A stretch of 64,000 nt of DNA, from the NCBI GenBank assembly GCA_905116865.2, contig CAJHNH020002057.1:1125527-1189526 (forward strand), in the 5' to 3' direction. Every line of letters begins with the position of its first letter. Positions within the stretch are counted from its first letter, which is position 1. This DNA comes from Candidula unifasciata. Lineage: Eukaryota; Mollusca; Gastropoda; Stylommatophora; Geomitridae. Below are positions 11,065-21,424 of this stretch, piece after piece. Position numbers and translations under genes: made by a program. The notes beneath the pieces are model-generated. The model saw nothing but the letters and a program-made list of their open reading frames with translations, made no database searches and was not told where the DNA came from.

Positions 11065-11515
11065 AAACCTCGACTAAGACTAAGAAAAATACTGAACATC
11101 CGAAGTGCCAAGACAGGTTACCGGATACTCTTGTACTGGATAGAGCTGGCATTCCCAGTATCGATACGATGGGCAGGTTACCTCATCTGCTTTCCAGACG
11201 ATCGACTTTCAAAAATACAATTGTGTGGTAAGATACATGAAGGTAGACACTGTCATGGTGGTCAGGAAAATTGCTTCCGGGGACATGCTGAAGGCATCAT
11301 TCCCTGACACTTAGGAGGTTGCTGCACAAGACTGGACAAGATGACAAACATCTAAAGAGGTGCAGCAACCTATGGGGCAGCTGAAAAGCACAGGCAGGCT
11401 AGAAAGACCCATATAACAGGCCATTTACCTTCATTCACTGTTCCTTGCCTTCATTGTCGTAGTTTCTTCCTGGCTGGTATTGGGTTTATAAGTCACCTCT
11501 GGGCTCACAGAACTT
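11065..11515 (+). pseudogene. LINE C-terminus ending in a C2H2 finger
   Basis: Three-frame reading gives SIRWAGYLICFPDDRLSKIQ (a 'RW.GHL.RMPDDRLPK' block), then GRHCHGGQE, then after a frameshift HCRSFFLAGIGFISHL, followed by WAH. With the upstream C-x2-C this makes a C2H2 finger of the type C-x2-C-x12-H-x3-H that closes one group of metazoan LINE ORF2 proteins. Frames are broken at 11305 and after. The 3' UTR continues directly into the tandem array at 11516. Confidence 0.75.
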
Positions 11516-12044
11516 AACTATAGTTCATGAGGGATGAAAGAAAAGTGTGGTCCTCATCACTTGTGATGGATGAACAGCAATCACCAGCAACAACTTTAGT
11601 TCATGGGGGATGAAAGAAAAGAGTAGTCCTCATGACTTGTGATGGATGAACAGCAATCACCAGCAACAACTATAGTTCATGGGGGATGAAAGAAAAGTGG
11701 TCCTCATGACTTGTGATGGATGAACAGCAATCACTAGCAACAACTATAGTTCATGGGGGATGAAAGAAAAGAGTGGTCCTCGTCACTTGTGATGGATGAA
11801 CAGCAATCACCAGCAACAACTATAGTTCATAAGGGATGAAAGAAAAGAGTGGTCCTCACGACTTGTGATGGATGAACAGCAGTCACCAGCAACAACTATA
11901 GTTCATGAGGGATGAAAGAAAAGAATAGTCCTCATCACTTGTGATTGATGAACAGCAGTCACCAGCAACAACTATAGTTCATGAGGGATGAAAGAAAAGT
12001 GTGGTCCTCATCACTTGTGATGGATGAACAGCAATCACCAGCAA
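11516..12044 (+). repeat. Seven-copy tandem array of a 74-76 bp LINE 3' UTR unit
   Basis: Units begin AACTATAGTTCATG at about 11516, 11592, 11668, 11742, 11818, 11894 and 11970. Each runs GGGATGAAAGAAAAG, GTGGTCCTC, CACTTGTGATGGATGAAC and AGCAATCACCAGCAAC. A single-copy relative lies at 48545-48612, in the same place after the same LINE. The array is therefore an expansion of the LINE's terminal UTR segment. Confidence 0.9.
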
Positions 12045-12299
12045 AGCAGAGTGCAGGGTGAGATTTATTCACATTGTCTTTACAAGAAACTTGGACATTA
12101 AAATGTATAGCTGACTATGCAAGGTGTCAAAAATGCTCACCAATTCCACAATCTTGGTTGCAGTGAGAAAAAGAGATGTTAATTGCTGAGTTCAACCCGT
12201 ATTTATTTATGCATTGTAAATGTAGACAGAAAAGCAGAACAAGCTGAGAAGTATCTAATGGCTAACAAGTGGATAAGGTTATCAGTGGCAGTTCTAAAT

Positions 12300-12720
12300 T
12301 CATAAACAGGTTTTTTCCATAATTGCTCTGGTCCTATGCTAGCTAAAACCACACACAAAATGCACAGCAGTGTCAAACATTAAAAGTTCAACAGAAAACA
12401 GTGTTATGAAAACCAACAGATAGTACACAGTTATTGCATAAGGCAGCTGTCAGAGGTGTCAACATCAAGAATCTGTAAGTAGAATTGCAGTTTATGATTG
12501 ATAGGAGCAGTTGTCATGACATACTAAAAGGTGTACATGGATTACTGCATAGGGCTTATTGCTATTTCTCTGGCAACCAGGCACAATCACCCCCCCCCCC
12601 CCCCTTTACCATTGTGTGTTGAAAATGCAATTCACAGCACAGATCATTGGGAGATTAAATTCACAGCTCACAGTGTCACACAGTGCACTCAGCTGAGTAG
12701 GTGACATGGTACCAGATTTA
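12300..12720 (+). repeat. Dispersed repeat A, copy 1
   Basis: About 420 bp colinear with 23590-24012 in the same orientation. Shared landmarks in order are CATAATTG, ACACAAAATGCA, CAAGGCA.CT(G)CCAGAGGTG, a GTTTATG/GTGGTTAATG step, GGCAACC, and CAGCTCACAGTGTCACAC near the end. An inverted partial copy is at 32785-32945. No TIRs, ORF or pol III boxes were recognised. It includes a C15 run at 12590-12604. Confidence 0.7.
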
Positions 12721-12744
12721 CCTGCCTGTACCCATGGTGCTGAA

Positions 12745-12860
12745 GCCTCTTGTGGGCACAACACCTTGCTTCAAATTCATTGAGGAGCAGAAAATCAAAT
12801 GGTTTGGAAATGTCACTAGAAAGCAGCTACAATAACTACTAACCAACACAGGCGATACAC
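12745..12860 (+). pseudogene. LINE C-terminal scrap
   Basis: Encodes FIEEQKIKWFGNVTRKQLQ, the 'I..QQIKWFGHL.RM' block, as at 36990-37040. About 35 codons survive. Confidence 0.6.
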
Positions 12861-12899
12861 CAAAAGAACATGTGTTGTAAGAGCCTGAAGGTGCCATGA

Positions 12900-13220
12900 A
12901 GGAGAAGGATTCATCTTCTTCCTTTGCCCTAGTGCTTATGCTGTGAAATGTCGCAGAGAGGTGTTCAGTTAGTGTAGTTTGCTGTCTTCTGCTAGTTTCC
13001 CAGCTTGTGTTAATGTAATTTTGCATTTCTGTTGTGTTTCTTTTACTCCCTCCACCCATCTCTTCCTTGATTTGCCTCGTAGCTTGCTGTTCTCATGCAA
13101 TATGCTCTAGTAGCTGCCTTTTGTTCCATTCTGACCAGATGACTAAACCATTTGATTCTCTTGATGTTCTGTTACATCTTAACAGGTCTCCTCTTTTTAT
13201 CTTGAGCAATTAAATCCTCT
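12900..13220 (-). pseudogene. LINE C-terminal fragment with GAAGAAGAT-type 3' end
   Basis: The minus strand reads IKWFSHLVRMEQKAATRAY, then GWRE, then KRNTTEMQNYINTSWETSRR and TLTEHLSA. This is the 'KWFGHL.RM ... GRPR..W...V...' C-terminus of a non-LTR element. The 3' end meets an AAGGAAGAAGATGA tail near 12910-12925. Confidence 0.65.
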
Positions 13221-13591
13221 AACGGTTTGTTGGCCCTGTCCTAAAATCATTTCTAACTGCACAATTTATCAGACAGGATTGATGACATTAAATACATAAC
13301 CCACAAACTCTGGCAATAGTCCAGTAACTAGTCAAGCACTGCACTTTCTGCACATGATGGTTAATGACAAAAGTGGAAGTTGATGATGATGATGAAAAAG
13401 ATGATTCCACAGAGTTTACCGTTTACTGTGAAAGAGGACTTCAAAGTATCGGTCTGAATCAGAGGAAGAGAAAACATGTTTGTGTATTAAAGGTCAGCTG
13501 TAAGGGATCTTTTTATCATGGTGCTTTATCCACTTCACAGCTTTGTGTTGTCCACCCTTAGATAAATCTTCCTCTGCACATTACTCTCTAC

Positions 13592-14896
13592 TTATTGCTA
13601 ATTCTTCTCCTCCTCCTCATTCTTCTTCTTGTCCTCCTCCTCATTCTTCTTCTTCTTCTTCTTCTTCTCCTCCTCCTCATTCTTCTTCTTCTTCTTCTTC
13701 TTCTCCTCCTCCTCATTCTTCTTCTTCTTCTTCTTCTCCTCCTCCTCATTCTTCTTCTTCTTCTTCTTCTTCTTCTTCTTCTTCTCCTCATCATTCTTCT
13801 TCTCCTCCTCCTCATTCTTCTTCTTCTCCTCCTCCTCATTCTTTTTCTTCTTCTTCTTCTTCTCCTCCTCCTCATTCTTTTTCTTCTTCTTCTTCTTCTC
13901 CTCCTCCTCATTCTTTTTCTTCTTCTTCTTCTTCTCCTCCTCCTCATTCTTCTTCTTCTTCTTCTTCTTCTTCTTCTTCTTCTCCTCCTCCTCCTCCTCC
14001 TCATTCTTCTTCTTCTTTTTCTCCTCCTCCTCAATCTTCTTCTTCCTCATTCTTCTTCTTCTTCTTCTTCTTCTTCTTCTTCTTCTTCTTCTTCTTCTTC
14101 TTCTTCTTCTTCTTCTTCTTCTTCTTCTTCTTCTTCTTCTTCTTCTTCTTCTTCTTCTTCTCCTCATTCTTCCTCTCATCCTCCTCATTCTTCTTCTTCT
14201 CCTCATTCTTCTTCTTCTCCTCCTCCTCATTCTTCTTCTTCTTCTCCTCCTCATTCTTCTTCTCGTCCTCCTCATTCTTCTTCTTCTTCTCCTCAATCTT
14301 CCTCTCATCATCCTCCTCCTCATTCTTATTCTTCTTCTTCTTCTTCTCCTCCTCCTCATTCTTCTTCTCGTCCTCCTCCTCATTCTTCTTCTTCGTCTTC
14401 TCCGCCGCATTCTTCTTCTCATCCTCCTCATTCTTCTTCTTCTTCTTCTTCTCCTCCTCCTCCTCCGCATTCTTCTTCTTCTCCTCATTCTTCTCCTCAT
14501 TCTTCTTCTTCTTTTCCTCCTCATTCTTCTTGTCCTCCTCCTTCTTCTTCTTCTTCTTCTTCTTCTCCTCCTCCGCATTCTTCTTCTTCTCCTCATTCTT
14601 CTTCTTCTTTTCCTCCTCATATTTCTTCTCCTCCTCCTCATTTTTCTTCTCGTCCTCCTCCGCATTCTTCTTCTTCTTCTTCTCCTCATTCTTCTTTTTC
14701 TTCTCTTCTCATTCTTCTTCTCGTCCTCGTCCTCCTCCTCCTCCTCCGCATTCTTCTTTTTTCTTCTTCTCCTCATTCTTTTTTTCCCTCCTCCTCATTC
14801 TTCTTCTTCTTCTTTTTCTTCTTCTTCTTCTTCTTCTTCTTCTTCTTCTTCTTCTTCTTCTTCTTCTTCTTCTTCTTCTTCTTTTTCTTCTTCTTC
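13592..14896. repeat. 1.3-kb (CTT)n / (GAA)n microsatellite with CTC variants
   Basis: Almost pure CTT on the plus strand, patterned by CTCCTCCTCATT interruptions every 30-60 bp and a pure central block near 14050-14160. It ends on the right exactly at the 3' end of an antisense GAA-tailed element (14897). All long open frames across it (polySer, polyLeu, polyPhe, polyArg, polyLys/Glu) follow from the repeat and are not genes. Confidence 0.97.
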
Positions 14897-15075
14897 TTAG
14901 CACTGGATGTAAACTCTGATGGAAAGTTCTGGTTGTTGTCCTCTTCTGGACTTTGGTCTTTTTTTTCAGAACTTGAACTTTGCTTGCCCATCCGTTTTTT
15001 AAGGATCTTGCTTATTTTTATGCAAACTGTTGGTTCCTCGCCTGTCAGGCAGGTGTGCTTTGACTGTAGGAAAAA
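14897..15075 (-). mobile_element. GAA-tailed dispersed element, 5'-truncated, abutting the CTT tract
   Basis: The minus strand contains CCTGACAGGCGAGGAACCAA, a CCAGAAGAGGACAACAACC block and ATCAGAGTTTACATCCAGTG, then passes straight into (GAA)n. The order equals that of the 21425-21725 and 54655-55318 copies. The 5' part upstream of the CTGACAGGC block is missing. Confidence 0.75.
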
Positions 15076-15374
15076 CCCTCAAAAAGGAACGCAACGCTAT
15101 TGTAATTGTAATAGACAGACAAATTCGGACCTGTTCCAACATTTTATTTGACATAGTTAAGGGTTTAATCTTTACATGATGAAACTTTACAAGTTTATAA
15201 TGGAGGGATAAGACCTCACTCGGAGTTTGGGGCAATAGCTTGGTCATAAGCTGCTAATTCCCATTTACAATCGTTAGACAGAGTGCTAAATCAAGGCCTC
15301 ATACACAGGATCCATGAAAACTGCACCAATTCTAGAGATACAGAAAATAACTGCAATGCAGTCATCGTTTATAG

Positions 15375-15797
15375 GAACGGTTCTCAAACTGGGTGCCGCG
15401 GAAATAAATCAAGAAGAGTTGGCTAAAAAATTGTGAAATTATTAAAGAAGGCATGAAGATACTTAAAAGTTAAAATTTAAGTTGTCTTCCCGGGCCGCTG
15501 TCGAAAAAAAAAGTTTATTCTGTGTTTCTTCATATTGCAAAACATGCCAACCGCATCGTGCTAAGAACTGTCCTTGTATGTATCTCCAGGAGCGACAAAT
15601 CCTCTACCTGGTTTCGTGAAGGTGCAGTCGTTAAGTCCAAACAGCCTCAGTTGTCACATTCAAGACGAATAAGCATCATTTTTGCGCTGCACTGTTTTTT
15701 TTTTCCAAAGTGTTCAAACCGCTTTAAATGTAGGGGTGCCGCGAATTTGTTTTAACCCGACAAGGGTGACGCGGCGAAAAAAGTTTGAGAACCGCTG
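15375..15797. mobile_element. hAT-type MITE with 8-bp target duplication
   Basis: Inverted ends GAACGGTTCTCAAACTGGG on the left and, inverted, CAGCGGTTCTCAAACTTTTT on the right. The flanks gtttatag (15367-15374) and gtctatag (15798-15805) match at 7 of 8 bases, as expected of hAT insertion. The 423-bp interior has no transposase frame. Sub-terminal GCCGCG blocks are present at both ends. Non-autonomous and inactive by appearance. Confidence 0.82.
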
Positions 15798-16123
15798 GTC
15801 TATAGAATAGACAATAAAACTATGCTCCAGATGGCGAAATTAAATAGTATGCAGTCACACCCAGTGAATATAGATTAGATGTTCTGGCATTGGGGCATCT
15901 CAACCGTAGTAGCTTTGTCCATCGGGGGAAAAGAGTTAGAAGACAGTTAAAGCAGATCTACCCACAAGAACACCGCTGATACCTACCCTATACCCTGTTC
16001 CCTGGGAGCAAGTCAGCGATACAATACAGATATTTACTTCAGTCAGTGGACTCACAGTTAGAGATGAATCCAAAGACCTTCAAAAACGGAAAGCTTAGCA
16101 TGATTCAGAGAAACTATCCCGAA

Positions 16124-16268
16124 CAGCCGTGGAGACATGCTTACACAGAAGGCAGCCGTGGAGACATGCTTACACAGAAGGCAGCCGTGGAGACATGCTT
16201 ACACAGAAGGCAGCCGTGGAGACATGCTTACACAGAAGGCAGCCGTAGAGACATGCTTACACAGAAGG
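16124..16268 (+). repeat. Five-copy 29-bp tandem repeat
   Basis: Unit CAGCCGTGGAGACATGCTTA plus CACAGAAGG, five copies in exact register with one G-to-A change in the last. Near identity implies recent expansion. A short open frame across it is incidental. Confidence 0.95.
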
Positions 16269-16745
16269 ATCAGCAACCATTGCGGTTAAAAAAATTGCGC
16301 TATCGGTGCTCAAAGAACTCAAAAGTGGTAAAACCCCTCACCTGAGATCTGAACTTAGCAAGGTGACTGCTCAAAAGTGTACTCCAGTGGATGCCATCCT
16401 ACTTTTGGATACCAGGAAACGGTGAGTGTAGTTCAGGTCCACACGTGAAACTGATGATCAGCTGAACATCTCTAGCTATTTTTCCTTGTCCGAGTAGCAA
16501 GCTTCACTTTCAGTTGCAACATGTGTTGCGTTTCCTCTATAGGACATTATATAACCTGTATAGAGGTTGAATGAGGGTGTCCAGAGTTTGCTCTGTTGGA
16601 TTTCCATTCAGGATGCAGCACACTGAGCCACACGAGTGTGTTAACCTTCAAATAGGAATCATGAGGCAGTAATGTCTAGCTGCCCCATAGACGACTAACA
16701 ACGACGGAAATGACGAATATAAACTCCTGCTGAGCTAACAAATTC

Positions 16746-16891
16746 TTAACTCTTTGAGTCTCAGAGGGTTTAGCATCACAGGCCCAGGTGGTAGTAAATA
16801 AAGTCATAAAATCGGCGCATCATGCGTTTATTGGGCTTCTAGGTAGAAAGCCATGAACGTATGATGCGTTCCTTGGGACTGAAAGAGTTAA
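16746..16891. mobile_element. piggyBac-like MITE flanked by TTAA
   Basis: TTAA at 16746-16749 and 16888-16891 bracket inverted ends CTCTTTGAGTC and, inverted, CTCTTTCAGTC. Total 146 bp including both TTAA. The TTAA duplication and the C-T-rich 'CTCTTT.AGTC' ends fit the piggyBac superfamily. A small inner palindrome CGCATCATGCG lies near 16815. No coding capacity. Confidence 0.75.
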
Positions 16892-17232
16892 CTTAGTATA
16901 TTTTGAGGAAAACAAAGACAACGGAAACCACCAAAAGCCACCCAACCTTCTGAAGCAGATAGCTGAAGGCATTGCACCAAAGGAGACCAGCACTCGGGGA
17001 TTCGAGTCTTCCTTACGCTATCCTGCCCCACACCACATGTGTTTATACAATGCTTAACATACCTTTAGTCCTTTTTGAGACCTGGGAACCTCAACCCACA
17101 AGAAACACAACCGCCGAGAACCCATCTCTCTCAAGCTATCTGTCACTCTAACTTTTTCGACCTCACAATCAAATCTCTTGGCACATTCGAGCAATCAGTT
17201 CTCTGTTTTGTTACCTATGTTTACTTCACTAC

Positions 17233-17238
<6 letters not shown>

Positions 17239-17307
<69 letters not shown>
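17239..17307. repeat. (CT)n dinucleotide tract, about 34 units
   Basis: Uninterrupted TC/CT repeat on the plus strand, followed by a short GT step and a G15 run at 17330-17344. Confidence 0.97.
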
Positions 17308-17313
<6 letters not shown>

Positions 17314-17393
17314 GTTGTTGGGGGTGATTGGGGGGGGGGGGGGGCTGGTCACAACATCAGTTTCTGCCTTGGTTTTCATGGGTTCGCTCTTTG

Positions 17394-17580
17394 TTGGAGC
17401 CGGTCATTTTGCAAAAATGACCTTGAGTGGGTACCGGGTGCAGTCCCGGGAAGTAAAGGCTGCCGGCGTGATGCTGACCACATCACCTATCTTGTGCCGT
17501 TTGGTCTATTAAAATATAAGTCTAGCCATATATGCCCTATAGGTCTAAAGGCGAGGAAAAGGGTCCTTTACTTCATTTTA
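17394..17580 (+). mobile_element. SINE-1 copy lacking the tRNA head
   Basis: Starts at GGAGCCGGTCATTTT and carries AAAATGACCTTGAGTGGGTA, GGTGCAGTC, GCCGGCGTGATGCTGACC and the CTATATGCCCTATAGG-type end. Compared with 61594-61866 it lacks the A/B box region and part of the GACCCAG block. Confidence 0.8.
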
Positions 17581-18429
17581 ATTGGTTGTCCTAAAAAGGA
17601 ACAGTGTATGGAGACGGTGGTTCGTGGTGTTTGTTTGGCTTCATCTCGCGGCCTCACAGAGCGGTAAACCAGCTGGCAATAGGACACCAGCGACCAGCAC
17701 GAGTTAAACCAAGCACCAGCAAAACCCACACAGATAGCAGTTAAGAGAGCTGGACCAGACCAGGACCCAGAACCCCGAGTACCACACCGGACTTCGGACA
17801 GGAAGACAAAGAACAGGAATATCAGTCGTGACTTCACACTACAAATAATAGGACACCAAATCAGATAGATAAGGAACCTTCCTTTCAATAGCAGGCCTCC
17901 GGGCGGCTGAAAAAGGATCAAGTTTGGAATTTTTGTTTATCAAATTGGAATTGGAATTGGTAATGTTTAAGTATCGGTGACAGAGTCCTCCCTGTCGTCC
18001 TACAACATGGCACAGGCGGTACATTGTGTGTACATGTCGATAGGTGATGACTAACTACATTCAAAATGATATAACAAGTGCTTAATACATTATGTGCAGA
18101 TTACACCCTTAAAAATATTTTTAACATTATATAAATTAAAAGAATAACGGGGAAAATTAAAAAAAAAAAAAAAAAAGGATGTTCTCATTGAGACAGATGA
18201 AAACCGTAAACTGATAAAGAAATTAAACGTAAACATTCATTGTCTAGAGCGCTGTGACAGCTGGCAAGATTGATGAAAACAGAGCAAGGGAAAAGCGAAG
18301 AAGGTTGTACACCATGACTCCATCTTTCAGTTCACCAGTGCTGGTGTTTCGGATACTCACGTTGCTGGAGCTAGAGGGACAAGCCGCTCAGTGAGATTAC
18401 TGACTGACTTTCTACCACACCAGGACATC

Positions 18430-18620
18430 ACACAAGCGATAAACACCCGATGACACAAAGTGCCACGATGTGGATGAGGATCACCGTGGAAAGGTCCCAG
18501 AAACCGCATTCAGACAATTGGCCATATTTATGACCTGCCTATATTGCGGCCCCTGGAAAAAGCCAGGGTGGGGTTTCAAATGACAACAAATTTCATCCTA
18601 AAAAGGACGAAACGCTGATA
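18430..18620 (+). repeat. Dispersed repeat B, copy 1
   Basis: Shares an ordered series with the minus strand of 38330-38470: CACCCGATGACACAAAGTGC, then ATGAG.ATCACC, TCCAGAAACC and a GGCCCCTGG/GGTCCCTGG step. Family unknown. No TIR or coding signal was recognised. Confidence 0.6.
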
Positions 18621-18792
18621 TGCACAGACGTAACGATTATGATCAACTCTGTGAGATACCGAACCCTTTGGGATAAAACCTGGTACAGTCAATCCTGTTA
18701 ACATTTTATCATGACGATTTGCATGTGCAGAAATAGCTATCATACACTAGCACTGAGCACATTTCTATAGCAAACCTCAATACTTTATGATA

Positions 18793-18829
18793 CCCCCCCC
18801 CCCCCCCCCCCCCCCCCCCAACTAGGATA
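18793..18829. repeat. C37 homopolymer
   Basis: Thirty-seven consecutive C on the plus strand, the longest single-base run in the window. Confidence 0.95.
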
Positions 18830-19584
18830 CAGTTCTAACAGACGGGTGTTCAAAAAATGAGAATTTAAAAAAACACAGATGTGCACATTTAGCCACAGTT
18901 AGCGTCGATTTGGCAACGCGCATTTTGCGTGGAATTTCACGCGCGCACCTCCCCACTACCCCAGACGCTCACTTTTTCCCCCACGGATTCTGGAGAATAG
19001 CTCGCTTCATTGATACCGTCATATCTGGAACCTTGACACCGACTTGTCAGAGAGCAGCAAAACCTGTAAGTTGGTTAATTATTTTTACTCGTCTTTTTCT
19101 TGCAGATATGTGGCAATTAAATGTTGTAAAAATTCTTCCAAGACACAGTTCAGGCAGTTGGTTACCTTAAAACGTATTAAATGTTAAGGAAAGAGGAATT
19201 GGTAATGTAGAAAACGTAAAAAAGCTTTGAGATCGATATCTCGAATAAAGTGCGCGGGAGAGACGATTCTCCGTAAGAACATTCATGAACAGCACACGTG
19301 TGTGTGTAAGTGTCTGTTTTGTTTTTCCTTCTTTCGTGGCGTAGCGGACAGGTTCCCTTTCGCTCGGATTATCACATACTGGGTAGAAAAGAACAGAAAA
19401 AACCCTACATAATCTGAGCATCCAGGAGAACTGGCTCATAAACATCATCTTGTTCTGAAAGCTGAGGTATTTGGCCATGTAAAACGTCATGGTTCCCTGT
19501 GATACAGCTGGCCGTTTCTGGTAGCATACAGAGGCAGAACAAGGCCGTCCTTAGAGACCCCCTTGGGCAGAAAGTAATACAAGG

Positions 19585-19650
19585 AATTGAAGATGCAATG
19601 GCTATGAAAGCACATAGGGGTGGAGAAACATAGGGCTGGTTTGTTTGTTT
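19585..19650 (+). repeat. Short dispersed block shared with 36430-36490
   Basis: Contains GAAGATGCAATGGCTATGAA, AGCACATAGG and TGGAGAA; the other copy has GAAGATGCATTGGTTGTGAA, AGCACAAGG and TGGAGAA. Family unknown. Confidence 0.5.
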
Positions 19651-19661
19651 GTTTTAGTATC

Positions 19662-19842
19662 CAAAAACCATGAGTTGTCAACCCTTAGGCTCGGTATTAT
19701 GGATATCGCAACCTTTCGGCCTTGATTCCATTGTACATACCGTAAATCTGGGAGAAAATGTGGCTTTTCTGCCTACCCCTGGGAGTGAGCCCGGACCACA
19801 AGGAGTCGTCACCCTGTCTCCGCGCAATCCGGGCACATAGGG
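19662..19842 (-). mobile_element. SINE-3 copy with eroded head
   Basis: Colinear with 42838-43040: AACCATGAGTTGT, GGATATCGCAACC, TTCGGCCTTGATTCCAT, ACCGTAAATCTGGGAGAAAA and GGAGTGA/GAGCC. The tRNA-like head at the right end is shorter and more diverged than in the other copy. Confidence 0.75.
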
Positions 19843-20459
19843 CTGGAGAACTGGTTAGCAAAAAAAAGTCTTTCAGGCGTGCCATGACAATAACGATGTT
19901 CTTTGTAGAACCTTGTGACTGCAGAAGATTACCGATAGCGTACAACAAATCGAAACGTTCGGTCATACGAGGAACAGCGGATCAATGCATTGTGAATTGT
20001 CTGGTAGAAACCGTTTAAGTACATTTATGAAATGTCATGACGGTGTAAACCTGTCTTTAAAGTTACAAAAATATGCACTTTTTGCCATTATGAAGAAGAA
20101 CAGCAATATTCTACAAAATGTGCACATTGAAGTTTACTCACTCACATATAGACAATATTAGATTTGATTTTTTGTTTTCTCCTGGCGGGTCGCAACAGTA
20201 TGCAGTGCCGGTACATTTTTTTAATGGATATAACACTTATAATAGACACTTGTGGTGAGTACCAGCGCCTGTTTTTTATCTTTATGGTGAATACCGGCAC
20301 CTTCTTTTTTTTTTAGAATAAAGCCCTTGATCTTGAATACTGAAATAGTCTGGCCATAAGAAACGTCACATCGGTATAGAAGGCATTCTTTCTGGACAAA
20401 AACAAACGGAAATGGTCGACCAGTACGAACGTGGACACAGAGCACTGGAGATACTTCAT

Positions 20460-20785
20460 CATGAGCATCATCAAGTGCCTTGCCGTCTGGCGTGAGTGAT
20501 CATGCATCTCCACAATTTGGGATCCGCAACTGCGTGTATCAGTTCGTGTGTTGACACCCCTCCATGATATGACAAAAGACAGTCAAGAATCTTCTCACTC
20601 TGTCTTCCACTGTCTCGATTTCCACAGATCTTTCCAGTTGGTCATAACCTGTTCCAGTTTCCCTCTTCGCATGATCACACAATGATCAAGGTCCCTTTCT
20701 GATGTGTGTGATAAGTTGTTTTCGAGCCCTCGCCACTTTCAAAACATCTGGGTTGCTCTTCTTAGCTGTCCACGGAATTCTAAGA
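20460..20785 (-). pseudogene. GAT-tailed LINE C-terminal fragment
   Basis: The minus strand gives IPWTAKKSNPDVLKVARARK, then QLITHIRKG. The reverse-strand nucleotides at 20468-20510 follow the 50980-51030 copy closely (TGCCTTGCCG, CTGGCGTG.G.GATCATGC). The protein corresponds to the block just after 'MWFYRRMLRIPWTAKKSN'. Confidence 0.75.
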
Positions 20786-21104
20786 TCAGGAAAATTGGCA
20801 GACCATAGAGCTCCTCTGATGGGAGCGGTGTTCAGCATAGGACTAACTTCATTATGTGATGAGCATTGCTGTTTTGGAAATAAATAAAACATTCCGCACA
20901 GTAAACTCCAACGGCTTATCTTAAGCCCAAGGTAATTGAAAAGCAATTTAGCATTAGCTTTCCAAATGAAACGAGTTAAGCTAAAGTGACTGGCCGCGTG
21001 TCAGACTTTGAAACAGGTGGTTACTTTTGAAGTTCCGCGAATAATTGAATTCAGAGGCGCCCGGACCTGAGGGTTCAGGGCCATAGGGTCACCATCCCAT
21101 ATTT

Positions 21105-21342
21105 TGTAGGTTAGTTGCATATCCTTTACAGGACGTTGCAGAACCAATCCCAACAGCCACTGGCTATTGTATGGTGTTTCTAGGCAAATTTACGTCTAGT
21201 AGTTTGCCATTGCCTCTGGACGGTCGGCTTTCTTAATACCACTGTCGAAACCAACGCAAGGCGCATGGCCCGCAGCTGGGATCGAACCCGGCATCCCGGC
21301 ATTATGAAGCGTTCGAATCGACTTAGCCACAGAGCCGACCCA
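21105..21342 (-). mobile_element. SINE-2 copy, near complete
   Basis: The minus strand begins with the tRNA-like head GGCTCTGTGGCTAAGTCGAT, then B-box GGGTTCGATCCCAGC, then GGTTTCGACAGTGGTATTAA, AGCCGACCGTCC, GGCAATGGCAAACTACT and the GTTGCAGAACC-type end. The same structure occurs at 25219-25452, 53522-53735 and 62009-62222. Confidence 0.88.
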
Positions 21343-21424
21343 TATTTTGTAAGAAAGGCTAAATAAAAACGAGTAAAGAAATCAGAGGTCTGGACAACAG
21401 AAGATGTCTGAAATAATAACGATG

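Noticed and set aside
13543..15151. Very long open frames (up to 518 codons) on both strands
   Set aside because: They are translations of the (CTT/GAA)n tract (polyLeu, polySer, polyPhe, polyArg, polyLys/Glu) in every frame; no start context or domain.
19067..19110. Tiny intron (GTAAGT ... TTTTTCTTGCAG)
   Set aside because: About 40 bp is too short for a normal animal intron and the flanks have no coding or repeat support.
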